The notes under the pieces are model-generated. The model was not told the DNA's origin and ran no database searches. It worked only from the letters and a program-made list of their open reading frames with translations. Position numbers and translations under genes: made by a program. A stretch of DNA of 64,000 bases from Istiophorus platypterus (Eukaryota > Chordata > Actinopteri > Istiophoriformes > Istiophoridae), in the NCBI GenBank assembly GCA_016859345.1, contig CM029126.1, positions 14,067,027-14,131,026 on the forward strand, given 5' to 3'. Positions 1 to 14,645 of the stretch are shown piece by piece. Position 1 is the stretch's first letter. Every line of letters starts with the position of its first letter.

Positions 1-1486
1 TCTGAAAAAAAACTCAGGAGGGGTTGAATCACTCATGATATGAGCCAACAAACTCTGCAATATCGAAACACATTGCCTTTTTTTTTCTAAGTGATCAGTG
101 AGTTAAAGCAGCAACCAGTGCATGTTAAGTTCCTTTGATGGCTTTAAATTGCGTCCAGTAGAGTACACACAAAAAAAACAGACTTTCACACAGAACAATA
201 CTCAGGAGGCTTTACTCTACTTTTGTCACTTCCTCTGAAAACAAAGCAATTTAGGAAACATGCAGCAAACACAAGCCCGGCCACAGGGTCGCACAGGAAA
301 TGCACTGACTTTTTGAAGACAATAGAGGCTGAGCTGGGAGGGTTTACTCTCACAGAACAGAGCAGTACAATGCAAGAGGCCTCAAACTGTCTAAAAAAGG
401 ACAACACACAACAGGTGTCCATCAGGCACTGATCTTTCAGTAAAGTTGGTCTAGAGCATTTCTAGGTTTTATGTTAAGTTTTAGGCCTGTCTAATACTTT
501 GATGTATGATGTTTGCAAAAAATGGTACGGCCTTGCTTAGGACTGTGCTTTCCCCTCTTTTTAGATGGCACTTCACCGGTGTTGTAAAATAGCGTCAGCT
601 TTTGTTTCAACCCGGCTCTTAGACTGTGACAAGGACGGGGAGACATTCTAGTGCAAGTTGAATGAGCAGAGCTGTTTAAAACAAATAAATTAGTAACCAA
701 TAAACGAGCAAGTCAGGTCTGGGATATCAGTTGTATATTCAGTCGAGTTTTTGCATGGGTTGGCATAACAAAAGGAAAACCCAGCAAAAAAAGCCACAAC
801 TAAGGGTTTTGTGGGTGGACTCTGCTATACTACCATAAACTATACTAGTTTATGGCCCTATAAACTTGGGGCACAGCATGCCCAGGTGTGCACCATGCCA
901 CCATTAGAGCTGCCTTCAGGGCCAGCCTGTTTTATGATAAAGAACTGCAACTCAAATGCAACACAGCAGTTATTTTGACGCTATGCTGTTGATCTGTTAA
1001 TCAATGAATTGTTGCAGCTCTGCTGTGTACCTGCAGTCCATGCTACCCCAGTTGGGGACATCCTTGGCCAGCGAAGTATTCAGTACACACAGATACTATG
1101 CTCTGTGTGAAGATTTGCACACGTTTTTTCTCCGCTGCCTCAGGAAAATTATCAAGTCTAAAACTCTAGTACCACTTGGGAATGTCAGGAGCAGCATTCC
1201 TATAAACAGAGCCTCAAGGTATGAAGAGGAGGAGGTGGAGATAGGAGAGTATAATACCAGCAGAGTTGCCCATGACTCAGGCTGACTAAACACCTGGTTT
1301 CCACGATGAGTCAGTGTAACCTAGTACACACTTGTTTCATGAGGTATAACGGTGAAGTAAGAAAGCACCAAAGTGAAAGGTAACTTCTAATGTCTATTGA
1401 TCGTACTTTAGTTTTGTACACTAGTGGCTCAGTAAATATCACTTTGAAAGCCCCTAGATTTTAACTATTTATAATTATCTCCACAG
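1..1486. other. intron or 5' flank of the plekhg4-like gene, no exon assigned
   Basis: No exon could be supported here. The first recognisable coding exon of the downstream RhoGEF begins at 1487 in a phase that needs one base from an upstream exon. I searched this stretch for a donor of that phase with an open frame and found none. A short open frame at 1004-1285 has no family resemblance. The missing first exon(s) are probably upstream of the window. Confidence 0.5.
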
Positions 1487-4400
1487 GACAGCGTGATGAC
1501 AGCATCAATGGGGAGAACAGACGGCGGAGACATAGTGGAGAGGAGTCACACAGTCCTAAAGCTGCCAACGGGACTGCCATTAGGCTAGCTTCACTATCAA
1601 GCTCTGCGTATGACAGTAACTCCGCTCTCCCTAAACTGGCGTCAGAGGTCAATCAAGACCTGCTCGCATCGGGGGCTGTGATCTTGCCAGGTAGGGGTCG
1701 AGCACTGCTTTCCTATCCGCCCATCAGCTTGTTTTGTAGGTATCAGATGCATATTAGAACTGCTGAAGTCAATAAATACTCTTGTACGTACATTACATTA
1801 TCACACAATTTCATGTCACTTTATTAAAAATGTTGTCAAGGCTGACATGGATGGAGTAAAGTTTCCTTTTCTTTTTTTTCTTCTTTTTAGGCACATTTTC
1901 ATTCTTTTCAAGATCATCATCCCTTAACAATTGAATAATACATTTGAATTGCTTAATAACTTGCAATGACCTTTACAAATGAAAAATTCCTTTTAAATCA
2001 CCATATAGCACATGTCCAACATGTCTCTTTCAGTGGTGGTTCGTGTGAATTTTGAGTTTTTTCTTAGTTGTTAATTTTTCTTGTTAATAGTGCAGTGTGT
2101 TTGGTCTTTGAAAAAGGCTAAAACCCAAATTTGGTATTCCTGTATCTGGCCATTGATTTTGACCACCCCGTTTATGTTCTAAGAGACCTTTGACAAAATT
2201 TCATGTGCTTCTTTTTCCCCTAAGCCCCCATTAATTTCTTATCCTTGTTAGACGGTAACTTGGACATAACGCCGAAGCTTAAACAGTCACATTTAGATGT
2301 AGAAAGTGATAGCAGACATCTGTGAGTGTCAAGTGTTGAACGCCTGCTTGTCTACTCTCTTCCAGGAAACAGAGATCGCAGTGGGCGGGCAGTGCTGCAG
2401 GTGTGTACGAGAGCTCAGGTGTGGGCAGGTGAGAGTTGCACAGTCAATGACCTCACCTGTTTACTGGGCTACTACTACTCCACGTTGCGGTAGGTCACAC
2501 ATACTCACTCTTTATTCTTTCTGTGTTAAGAAGAACTCCAGTAACTTTCACACCTGACCCCTTTTCCCAGATGAGACAACAACTACTGTCCTATCACGAC
2601 CTATTAATATATTTTACACATTTCCCATTAAACTGCTTAGGGCTTATAGGTGAATGAAAAAGTGGTAGGTCCTCCTATATGTCACTTTTAAGCAATATAT
2701 AAACATTGAATAAATTGTTCATAATGCGCTATAATGGAGATGCAAGCAGATATAAGTGTTTTTAAGTGTTCGAACTGCATTTTACTTTGTTGTCAATCAT
2801 TATCTGTTTACACACCAGCCTCCACATATAGCTGCTTCACAGGAGGAGTCACTGCTGCTGACCTATACATTGATAAACAGTTACGACTACATTATGGTTT
2901 ATTATATATAACTATTTACTTAATTGCTCAGATACTGCTCTTAATGCTAAATGGGGGTACTTAAGGTGAAGTATTGCTGAGTAAGTGAGTGAACTTGAGA
3001 AGTTTCCTTGTAAAGTATTTGTTCATGCTTGAACTGACTAGTTATATGTTATCATTTTTTAACCAGTATAATATCTATATTCACCAAGGATGGACAAAAT
3101 AAATGTTTTTAAACCCAACTCCCAATGTCCCAAAAGAAAAAAAATACTACTGTGTTCATTTTTACAGGCAGCACCAGTTTCGTCGCTGTCAAAATATAGC
3201 ATTGCACCTAGTCGCTCGTTTAACGGAGACCGTGCACTAATTTTAATGCTTGGGTTTCAGGAAGGAAAGGCGTGATCAAGGTTTAACTGTTGTAATAGAC
3301 AGCAGGAGGCAGCAGCCTGTTCCAGCTCTGTTGGCATCTCTGTCCGAATTGCAGGTGAGCCAGCAGTGGTTAATGTGTAATTACGCACCAACACGCCTTG
3401 CTAAATATCTGCCTTCTTCTGAGCTGTGATGCTGCGTCTCTTTCTGTCAGCGTTACAATATGGCATTCCTCACACATTTCCTCTTGTTTGGCTTCTCAGT
3501 CTCTGGCACAGTTTGGTTTTTAGAGAAGGGGGCACGCCTTAAATTTGTAGCAACTGCACTTTCAAGAAATTTTTCTGAAAAATGCTGGCCTCAGGGCCCC
3601 TGTGGAGAAGCTTGTGCTTACTTGTCTGTTTTTAACCACACATTGGGAGCGGTTTGGCTGCAGCCAGCTCACAAGAGACATATCATCATGTTATGATGAT
3701 GAGTTGCTCTCTGATGTAAGGTTGATAATTCTGGAAACCACAATACATACATTAGAAGTCATTTTAAATGTCCATTTCACAGTATTTAGCTGTTCTTTTC
3801 ATAAATATACATGTCTTGTAATTCTAATCTTCATCATTTTAAGAGACTATAAAGAAAGGCATATGCATGTTTTTCAGGCTTTAGCACCAAATGCACTTTA
3901 TTCAGTTCTTTTCCTGGTGGACAAGGAGGCAGCAGCTAAACCTGAACGGGATATCAATGTGCAGGTAAAAGAGAGACTCTTCATATCTAATGGATAAGAG
4001 GTATTGCAAACAAAGTTTTGTATTACTGTTTTTGAACACTTGATCTAAGTGGATTTGATAAGGGAATCCAAAGAATTCGGATTCGATAAGCCTATATGTT
4101 ACTGGATTCTGATCTGATGAATCCCTGTTTAATTTCATCGCTAACGGCAGTGAGATTGGAGGCGAGCAGGAACTGGCCTTTAGGTAGTTAAAGTTCCTGT
4201 AGCTTTGAAGGAGGACAGAAATCACTCTGACTGAGACCTGAGCGTTTGTGTTTATGTTTTTCTTTTTCTGGCCACAGACTGAGACGCTGTCATCTCTGAA
4301 AGCCCTGTTGAAACACATCGACCACACCCAGCTCACGCGCAACTTGGAGGGCACCTTCCACTACGACCACAACCACTGGATCCACTTCAGACGGGTGGGT

Positions 4401-7400
4401 GTGACGGAGGGGGCAGGGTTGTAGCCAACCTTATGTACATACTGCATTTGTAAACTTACTTAACAGCTCGGCAGGTGCAGGGATACTTTCTGAAAGTAGA
4501 TATTTCATTCACTATTAGATCGGTGCTCATAACAGAAAAGAGAAAATTGTCTAATATCAGTTTTGCCAAGGAAATACAAGCAACGGCTTCCCTGGGCCAG
4601 TTGAAACATGATCAGTTTGAGATATAGGAATATGGCTTTCCCTGACACAACCCCTTGCATTTCAGGCAGGCACAGGGGCAAATCTCTTACTTTTTGTCAT
4701 TACAGCCTGAAGTTTTTAAGAATCGCAAAGGCCTCTAGTGTTTTGACAGCGCTGATTATCCCCCTCCATCGCTTTCTCTCTCCTTCTATCTCTTTCTCTC
4801 GCAGAAAATTGAACCATTTGCCAGCAGTTGTAGCGCAGCCATCACCTCCCTCCAGGAGTCTATCAGCACACTGAGCAACAGCAGCAACCTGAAGACTTCT
4901 AAGGTCAGACCCAGCCCCTGCGGGCAGTCTGGCCTTCTGATTTATGTCTCTCTACTGACACACAACGCCACAATTGCCGACCTAAACAATTGTTTTTTAG
5001 GACGGCAATTTAGGACTTTGTTTCGTGGTTAACTTACATGACCTTTGTGCTGTGGAGATCAATAACCTTGACCGGATTTAGTTTTGAGTTTAAAATAAAA
5101 AAGCAGATACTTCACAATATATGTGTGTAGATATACTTTGAAAATGTATTAATTCGAATAATTCATCTGCCTCTGTGCATGGTTGATTCAGGAGGTGTCC
5201 GAGGTGATGGAACAGCAGAAGCATCTCATGAAGTGTGTGCTGGATGACACCCGCCTGAACCGACTGCGTCTGGAGGGAGGAACTGTACTTGCGCGCATCA
5301 GGAAGGAAGAGGCCTGTGAGAATGAAAACTACAGGTACTGCAGGAAGAGTGGATGGACTCTCAACCAAGCAGTAGAGCCTATAATGATTTGAGAAAAAAA
5401 AAACAACAAAAACAACTTTTCATAACCTGTTTAGCCATGTTGGTTTTCTTTTCATTTAGGGATTCTGTAGACACGTTGAATGCACTGTACAACCAAGTAG
5501 ATGAAGAGGTCCACAAGCTTGTGATCCTCTCCAACAAGTCTCAGAAACAGTTAGAGGGCCTGCTGGAGGTGCGAAACTTTGAAGAGCAAACCCAACAGGT
5601 GACCTTAAACTTATTTTCTCTCCAGATTTGGTCATCTGTGCTGCTCTCGTTACAAAACTGATTAACAAATCAATCAAAAATCCTCACTATTTTCAGATCA
5701 AACTCTGGTTCAGTGTGGAGGGAGAGAAGCAACTCATACCTTTGGAATCAGTATCTCTGTCTGTGGCCAAAATTAAGGAGATGAGAGAGAGCTTGGACCA
5801 ATTCCTAGAAGAATCTGTGGTAAATATTGCCACGATACATTTCAACAACAATTTTACAATGGCTTCCTTTTTAGAAAAGCCTTCATGTCTAATTTTTTGA
5901 AGCCATCGTTGCTAAATTGATATTACCTTTACCCTGACAGCACCAACAGAGGCACAGCCTGCAGCTTGTGAAAGAGTCGCCAGAGTCTCTTCCACGCTCT
6001 GTTCTCCTCGACTTTAAGCAGCATCTGGGCTTAATCCTAAGCAGAGTGGAGCAGAGGAAGGCTCAGCTAGACATCCTCACCACCCTGCATGAGTTCTATG
6101 ACTCAGTAAGTATTAAAAAGTCATATCCGAATCCCTGCCAAAGGTGTGTTACAGTTTACATTTGCATTTTGGGATTCAGCATTTTCTTTAATGCGGAGTG
6201 GTTTACAGCATCACAAAAGAAAAATCTTAAACCACTGAAAATACTAACCTAAAAGCTGGATTCTGATCTTTTAATTCATTTTATTTGTTTTTGACCACAC
6301 TATTTTGCTGTATTACTATATTACCATCACTCTTTTAAATCTGTAGGCGAACCAGTGGATGGACCACTGTCAGGATTATTTCCACCACATCAGCCTTGAC
6401 AGTACAGGTGTCAGTCTTTCGCCAGCTGTGGTGCAAATCCTGCAGGATTACTACACCGAGGCATCCAAGTTCTCCCTGGAAAACTTCAGCACCCTCAATG
6501 ACATGGTGGTGTCCCTGGAGAGTCCTCAGCAGCTGCAGCACTGGAACACAGTATGGCACAAATGTCAGCAGACCAAACAGCAGCTGGAAGAGACTTTGGC
6601 CCGAGCCATGACGGCAGCACGGAACTCCACAGATGCTGATGCGGCGGCCTCTTTAGAGACTCCAGAGAGTCAGCTTGCACCGACAGAGCAGCATGGAACC
6701 AGTGGTAGTGTGGTTTTACCTGGGGCAATTACGTCATTGACTTTTGAGGATAACAAGCCTCCTTCTGCCGGGCCTTTCTCCAAAAGTCCCTCCAGTTCAG
6801 TCTCCTCCTCGTCACACTTCACTTTCCCACCCGACTGTGACAGCAAACTGAGGCAGAGTCCGTCCATGTTTGACGACACGGACAGCGACTGCACCATTGA
6901 CTCCACCATTTCCTGCCACTCGGAGCCCGTCTACACTGGGGCCACCCGCCTCCGCAAGCAGCCCATGAAGAAGATCATGAAGAAGACCATGAGCTACGAG
7001 CTGACGCCAAGAGACGGTGGTCATTCAGATCTCAGCCATATTCACGGCTATACGGGTGTGTACATCAAGGGTTTGGAGGTGGCAAATAATGTGTCTGCAG
7101 AGAAGAAGCTGCAGAGACCTCATGTGATGAGCCCTGCGTTAGGACGGAGCCGCAGCATGTCCACGCCCTCAAGGATTCATAACAGACGCAGCGATGGAGA
7201 CGGCAAGAAACAGAGCAAGTGAGGAGGAGAACCACTGATGTTTAACATAAACTGAGATTTTATTTTAAACTCTATGCTTGTAGTAAAAAGACAAACAAAA
7301 TGTTTAATATGTATAGGCCATGGACAAAATAAAAGACAAAGCTCTAATAAATACATGACTAAAGAGTGCAGCCACCCTTTACCTTCAAAAAGCTTCAGTC

Positions 7401-10400
7401 CTGCTTAGTTGTTGTACAAGTGTTGTTGAATTATAATGTATTTTTAGTACAGTGCTTTAAAAAAATTAACAGTGACAAATATTGTTTGGTTATGGTTTTA
7501 CATAAAGTCAAAGTCCCACTCTTGTGTTGTTTTTGTAATTTTGTCTACTGCACATATGAATACGTCAAAGTCCAGACATGAGGATGTTGATATAGTTGTG
7601 ATATAGTCTTTACTAAAATGGCAACTTACAAATACTTTGATTATTGTTAAAAGATAATCTGTTTTTTGTTTTACTATTATTGTACAGTAACACTGACACT
7701 ATTATATGTGAAAACTCGAGGGGAAAAAAAAAGCCCTTCACATTTTCCACAGCCCAAATTGAAATGAGTTGTTTGGTAGCAGCCCATTACCCCAAAGTAT
7801 TCAGTTCATAATGGAATAAAATCTGAAATTAGGATCAGAATTAGCAGGTGTTTTTTGGATGTAAAACAATTCATTAATCGTCAAAATGGCGTATTGTGTC
7901 ATAACATTGCTATTTTCTTGATTATCGTTGATTATCATTCGGTATTGATATTTGTAAATACCGTCAAGTATATTCTTAATCTCATCCCCTGTTTTCTCTT
8001 TCTTTTCACCAGTAAAGTGCAGCACATCATGGATGAGATGATCTCCACAGAGAGGGAGTATGTGCGGTCTCTCAGCTACATCATTGAGCACTACTTCCCC
8101 GAGATGGAGCGCCTGGATTTGCCCCAGGACCTACGGGGGAAGCGCAGCATCATTTTTGGGAATGTCGAGAAACTGTGGGACTTCCACAGTCAGTACTTCC
8201 TGAAGGAGCTGGAGTCGTGCGCACACTCCCCGCTGTCCATCAGTAGCTGTTTTCTCAGACACGTGAGTCCAGGCATCTTAAAATCAGCACTCAGGTCTGG
8301 TGGCTCTGGTCAACAGTCACTGTAATGATTCATTACCTGTAGTTACTGAGTTTTCTCAAAATGACTCAATGCAATGTTTTGTATTTAAGGTACTTGGCAA
8401 CAGCTGATGAGTATAACTGATCCATACAATTGCATTTAGAGTCTTTTGGGAGCTGAATCATTCATAGTGTTTGGGAAAGCATACTGAAATGTCCGCATGC
8501 TTTTTACTTGTAGTCAGTGTTGTAACTTGCTAATCTTGTGTGCAGGAGGATCAGTTTGGAATGTATGCTTTGTACAGCAAGAATAAGCCCCAGTCCGACA
8601 CTCTGCTCTGCAGCTATGGGAACGAATTCTTTAAGGTGCGTCTGGAAACTCTGGTTCTGGTTACATTCTTCACACAGTAACGCATCATTGCATTGTGTTC
8701 AGCCCAAAAAAATGTCTCATATGAAAAAAATAAAGAGATGTCACCCTCTCAAGAACCAAAAGAAATCAAACCCAGAGGTTTCGATCCTTCAACACTAAAA
8801 AGATCTCAAAAAAAAAAAAACACAACCAGTGCTTTTACATGGCCGTTACTGACGGAAGGTTTAACCATATTACAAATACATTGGTTTCAACTTATATGAC
8901 TGTAATAAACAACACAAATTTACAGCAAAGAAATGCCAAAAAAAACAAACATGATTGAACCTAAATTCTCAACAACAACTACATCTCCTGGCCTTCTACA
9001 GCAGAAGAAGCTGCTCAGTTGTCATGGGGATAGTGGCAGAGGCCAGAACCCCTGTTTTTTGTTTAAGGAACAGAGATATTGTAGTTAATCTGGCAACAGT
9101 TGCACCATTACATAGTTTTTGTACTAAAAAGTTTCTTTTTCAACTGTAAACCATGCTACTCAGTTCATATCATCCCTACGGTTCTTTAATAAGGCATGTT
9201 TAAGGCACACTTATATGAAATTTTATATTTTGTTAATATCGGACGATATTTTATTTTTGGATTTTTTAAAAACTCTTTAATAGGGATATAGACATTGGCC
9301 CAGAAAAGTATTATTGGTCAGGCTCCAATGCATTGCTTCAACTGAACTGTAAACGGTATAAAAACAAAACTCAACCACTGTCAAACAGTAACAACACAAT
9401 AGTAATTCTCACTGCGTGTCTCTCCAGAATAAGCAGGTGGAGCTAGGGGACAAGATGGACCTGGCATCCTACCTGCTGAAGCCCATTCAGAGGATGAGTA
9501 AATACGCTCTGTTGCTGAAGGACCTGATTAAGGAGTGCAGTCACTCCCAGGAGCAGGAGCTGAGCGACCTACGCACCGCAGAGGAAATGGTCAAGTTTCA
9601 GCTCCGCCACGGCAACGACCTACTGGCTATGGATGCTATTCGGGGCTGTGATGTAAGTAATAATACATGGGCACATGCTGCACTGATGACTATTTTGAAG
9701 TTGGCATGGAAGCCAAGTAGCGCTAATTTTATTCACAATCTCGCAAGACACAGGTCTTTAAAACTATTTAGAAGGCGAGGTCATCTTGTTATGTATACAC
9801 TAGAGTGAGGTCAGATCCCTGTCAGGAATTGTATTGTTCTCTCTGACGCATGTTAACGGTTGCGTTTCCTCTCCAGGTAAATTTAAAAGAACAGGGTCAA
9901 CTCCGCTGCCAGGATGAATTCATAGTCTGGTGTGGACGGAGGAAATACCTCCGCCACGTCTTTTTGTTTGAAGACCTCATCCTCTTCAGCAAGACCAAGA
10001 AGATAGAGGGGGGATATGACATTTACATCTACAAACAGTCCTTCAAAGTGAGAATTTATTGTTTGCAGAGGAGGATTTTTTTTTTTTTTTACAATGCTTG
10101 TATAATGACAGTATATTTAATGATTTTTTTGTTTGTTTGTTTGTTTTTTTGTATAGACAGCAGAGATAGGTATGACTGAAAATGTTGGTGACAGCGGCCT
10201 GCGCTTTGAGATCTGGTTCCGCCGGAGGAAGTCGCAGGACACGTTCATACTTCAAGCCGGCACTGCAGAGGTCAAGGCTGTGTGGACAGCCATTATCGGC
10301 AAGATCCTGTGGAGGCAGGCGCTCAGAAACAGAGGTGCGCTTCTCAGATTATACAGTTTTAAACAAGCTATTCCCTGTAGGTTTAAAAAAAGATATTGAA

Positions 10401-13400
10401 ATTCAGATTCAGTTAGGTCCAGGTAACATTGACATTTATTCATTAAAGATAGATATTTTTTTATTACAGAGTTGCGCATGCAGGAGATGGTTTCTATGGG
10501 GATTGGAAGCAAACCTTTCATGGATATCAAGCCTAGTGATGCAGCTATCAGTGACAGAGCCATTGACTATATAATGAAGGGGTCAGGTGAGCTGTCTCTT
10601 ATACACTTTGTTGTACTTCAAGCCAGAATATGTGTTGATTCCATCTAACATTCTTTCTCTGAACCTCCTTCCCTCTCTAGTTCGTTTCTTATGCATTAGT
10701 GGTTTAATTACCTCATAATCATACGGAGACGCTAATTATGTCTCTGCTGAAACCATAAAAACTTGGCTCCCGCTTACAGGTGTATTTTGAGGATTTTGTT
10801 AAGTAAACGACTGAGATGTAATCTAAGCCAATTTTAAGTGTCATCACATCCACTGTAAACTATTTTACATTAACTCTCTTTAATGGTTTACCAGAGATAC
10901 TGTAAAAAGATTCACAGCTTAATTATCAGCAATGAAAAACCGCAGGAATTTGCATACATGCCTGTCACTCTTCCCCCCCGGCACGATCTCACAGCTTGTT
11001 GTGTTTCCCTCCTCCGACAGAGTCCAGGACGAGAGCCTCCATTGCCGTGCCCTCCTTTGAACATTCCACTTCTTTCAAGAGACCTCACTCCACTATCTCC
11101 AACAGCAGCACCTCCTCCTCCAGCAGCCAGTCATCCTCCTCCCTGCTTGGCTCGCTCAATCTCCACCTGTGCTCCTCGCCCTCTCATCCACACACACATC
11201 CATACGCATTGGCCAGTGTCCCCTCCTTTGCCCAGTGGCCCTACGACTGCATAGAGGAGGACGAGCTGGAGCAGGACACCGGGAGCCAGCCCTCCATGAG
11301 TTAGTGGCTATTTTCAGTTATCTTCTTAAAAATATCAAGTAACATAATTGTGTTTATTTTGATTCTTAAAAACTGGTGAGCATCAGAGAATAAAAGCCTT
11401 GACAAATTGTATCTGTCCTCTTAATGGAGTTCTGTTTGGCTTGATCCAGTAGAATAGTATTAATGCATCTTTCTATCTGTTGTATCCCAGTCACTGAGAG
11501 CTCAGAGACGTCCTCCCAGTGTACCTCCACTGACAGTGTAACAGGGCTCAGTAGCCTCACCATACCTGAGCATCCCAGCATTGTCATGGACTCTTACAAC
11601 AACAACGAAGACGAGCCTTCCTCTTTCCTCTGCTCCTCCACACCTCCATCCTCCATAGAATCTCCTTCAATATTCCAGAAGAATAAAGACCTCAATCCCC
11701 AGAGCACCAAGTTCATCACAGCAGTGGGTGTTTGATTATCTTCCCTATCATCTTCTTAAACTGAAAGGACCTGACGTCACATTTTTACGTGAGGGTATAT
11801 TTTGGGAAGCATAGTTGTGGTCAAGCGCATTCATATTTTGTTCCTCTCTCTGAAGTCCTGCATTTTGCTTGTATTTTTTCCACTGCTATTTTATTGTCGA
11901 AGGGTCAAGTGTTAGTAGGGTCTGGAACGGTCAACTACATGAATTGCTTTTAACTACTGATATACTAGTAGGTCTACTAATAGTAGGACTACTATCACCC
12001 GTTGATCTATACAAGAAGACCCTTTTAATCTTGCCTGCGTCTTGTAACCACACAAGCAGGAACTACCAGTGTAGTGGAAGTAATTATTTATTTCATCTGA
12101 TATATTTTCAGTTTGATTTCAGACTTCAGAATTTCAGAATTTAAAGGCAAGTGGTAGAAAATAGATGCAGCTCCTGTTTCACTCATAACCTTTTTGCTGC
12201 TTTGTTTTTGCCAGAGCAAGACTTCTCATGTAGCAGTAGGTCTATCTACTGTGGTCTGATTCAAAGCAGGGGGTTTTAGCTCAGTAAGTAACCGATGTCA
12301 CCAGAGTCAACATATGTGTTGTTTCCTTCACAAACCTCAATAACAAGCATGAGGTGCTAACTCCAAATTCTAATCTGTGTGATAACGTGCTTTGGTGCCT
12401 GTGCTGTGTCTTGCATGGCAGTGTGTCCTGATGGGCTTAGAGGGTTCTTGTCCTGGCGGGTGGTTTGTTTTGTAAACCTCTGGTTTTTTTTGTTCTCCTC
12501 CTCTCATTTTCCTCAGCTTTGACATGAGATCAAAATTTGTGTCACAAAGTACCACATGTTCTTAGGAGTTTTATGTATGTTTAAACACATGCATGTTCTG
12601 TTAAAGCCTGTCTTTTGTTGTTTTTGAATGCATTTGAATTGAAATAATTGTCTGTTGACACCTGATTTTTTTTGTTGGGTTTTTTTTTGTGATTTTCAAA
12701 TTTAGCTTTTATTGAATGGGCGAAAAATGATTTTCAGACCGATTCAAATGTATAATCACAACATGCATTAACATTAAATGCAAAAAAATAGCAGTATTAA
12801 ATTGGATGACTTGGATAGTGGAAGAATTGAACAGTCTAATCTGTAGTTATATTCAAAGTGAATTGAGGCATGTGGAATAAGTAAGAATTTCAGAGTTGTC
12901 ATCTGTTGTAGGACATAAATGGCAATAAAATACATTTTCATTATAACCCACTTACAGTTGTTGCTTTAAATGTATGACACAATTTTAACCAGTAGGGCCC
13001 TAAAGAGGAGTAATATGGACTTAAACACAAAATATGTTTGCTCCTTTATATGATTTCATAAAATTTTATGAATGTTTTTAAATGTATTTTTAACAGCTCT
13101 CTCAGTAAAATAGCCTCACTGAAATCTCCCCCTGCGGCATTTCATTTCAGTATCACTTTTAAAGGAACGTATTCTTGTCCCTTCATTTGCAAATAGCATA
13201 GTAATCTAATCATAAAGATCAAGAATAAAGTTATAGTAATGTCTGAACATGACTCTTAGATAAGTATGAATGACTTTACATATGCTCACACTTTGACTTC
13301 AAGAAACTACCTTGTTTGCCCTTTACTTTGTTAGTGCGGCCAAAGTATAGCATCTAAAAGTAAGTTTGAAAACTCTGGAAATTGCATCAGAAAAGACAGA

Positions 13401-13722
13401 AATTGGACATGGCTTTCAATAACACATTTCTTTATCTTCTAAGCAGCACTGATGCCGAGTCATTACTAAAAGTTTTTAGAAATGAGGGTAATCCTAAACA
13501 CAGAATTACTGGTTTGAAAAAAAAACTATTATCTGTAAAATGTGTTGTATAATGCCATTTTACATCCTGAAATAGTGTTTAAAATGGCCCTGTGTTTGAC
13601 TGACTGACATTCTAAATAATGCATGATGAATTAAAAATATTCTGATTGCATAAAGTGTTGAAATATTTTTTACTAAAATCTTTTTTCCTGATTATTTTTT
13701 TCCTCTTTATTCACAGCTGTGA
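1487..13722 (+). CDS. plekhg4: PLEKHG4-like Rho guanine nucleotide exchange factor (puratrophin-1 type), 5' partial
   Basis: Activator of Rho-family GTPases in the cytoplasm and at the cytoskeleton (family knowledge). I joined 20 exons, all in frame: 1487-1690, 2366-2489, 3261-3354, 3878-3964, 4278-4394, 4805-4903, 5192-5334, 5460-5598, 5697-5819, 5941-6105, 6347-7218, 8013-8262, 8546-8635, 9428-9652, 9877-10047, 10157-10334, 10470-10586, 11021-11299, 11491-11723, 13717-13722. They give about 1237 residues. A Sec14/CRAL-TRIO-like part (exons 2-5) is followed by a spectrin-like helical part (exons 6-11), a Ser-rich linker, DH (exons 12-14), PH (exons 15-17) and a Ser/Thr-rich tail. Diagnostic stretches include QFGMYALYSKNKP, DLASYLLKPIQRM, LRHGNDLLAMDAI and RFEIWFRRRK, all matching human PLEKHG4 closely. 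PLEKHG4B is the main alternative paralogue. The N-terminus is missing, and the last exon codes only Leu-stop, so the 3' end is the least certain part. Confidence 0.88.
8013..10586 (+). other. plekhg4: DH-PH catalytic block of the plekhg4-like gene
   Basis: Exons 12 to 17 encode the Dbl-homology domain and the adjoining pleckstrin-homology domain. The DH part starts with VQHIMDEMISTEREYV (conserved region 1) and includes LLKPIQRMSKYALLLKDL (conserved region 3, the GTPase-contacting helix). The PH part runs from VNLKEQGQLRCQDEF to the conserved Trp in AVWTAIIGKILWR. No stop or frameshift interrupts the block, so the exchange factor looks intact. Confidence 0.88.
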
Positions 13723-14096
13723 AGTCCTGAACCTGAATCCGTACTTGATGCCACAGCAGTTATAATACCTGGACAAAGAATTTAAAAAAAGGAGTCCAGC
13801 TTCGAAGCACTAAGACTTCAACGGATGAACTTGACTACTATATGGCTTTTCATTATGATAATGTAAAATGGAGATTGACACATAATATACACTGTCATGA
13901 TGGTACGTCAGTTGTCTGTACATTTGTTTTAATGAACTAGGTATGAATCAGTGTTTATATTGTAGATGAGTTTTTTTTATTATGTATTTTACAAAACAAA
14001 CAACAAAAAAAACAAAAGCAGACAGATCCATGCAATGTTGTACTGTCATTATTTCTTTTGTCACCAGTCCTGTGTCATGATAAGTTTGTACAGATG

Positions 14097-14102
14097 ATTA
14101 AA
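14097..14102 (+). terminator. polyadenylation signal of the plekhg4-like gene
   Basis: ATTAAA about 375 bases after the TGA at 13720-13722. It is the clearest signal before the convergent neighbour begins. ATTAAA is the commonest variant of AATAAA. Confidence 0.5.
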
Positions 14103-14645
14103 ACTGTTTAAAACATATTGTTGTATTCATCTCTTTGCCACAGTTAGGTGTTATATTAAGGTGAGTATTTACACCACTGCATCATTTGCAAGCAAAAGGG
14201 AAGTCTGTAATGCATAAATATTTCACAGTTCAGTAAAGGTTTTTATGTGTGAAATCTTCTGAAAGTGTGATCAGCAGCTGAAGACAAATGAAAGACGTTT
14301 CCATCGATAACAAAGCATGAGGGTAAAATTGAACACAAAGAGACTCTTGCACACAGAGAGACTGAGCTGTGCTAGGTGGCCCATTGCTACCGTTACACAA
14401 ATGGACGCTTAAGTCAAGGAGGACAAATAGTGAGTTTTATTTCACACGAGAGAAGCTGGCATTTCTTAACCACAGACATTGTGCTCTCAGTCAGGGTAAA
14501 CGTCAGACACAGACCACAGCCCAGGCTGCTCAGGTGGGGTTTAAGCTGCAATATAGGCAATTGAGACAGAACTGAAAACCACGTGTAATGCACAAAAAAC
14601 AAGAAGTTTGCTTATACGGTTGGCTTTACTTCACTTAAGCACTAA

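Noticed and set aside
1004..1285. 93-codon plus-strand frame as an upstream exon of the plekhg4-like gene
   Set aside because: The possible donor at 1219 has the wrong phase for the exon at 1487, and the peptide matches nothing in the family.
3902..4354. 150-codon minus-strand frame
   Set aside because: It runs antisense to two confirmed plekhg4 exons and the intron between them, and has no family resemblance.
9180..9330. Words like ATATCGGACGATATT and TTGGTCAGGCTCCAA that recall a fish transposon
   Set aside because: Too short and mutated to define ends or a family.
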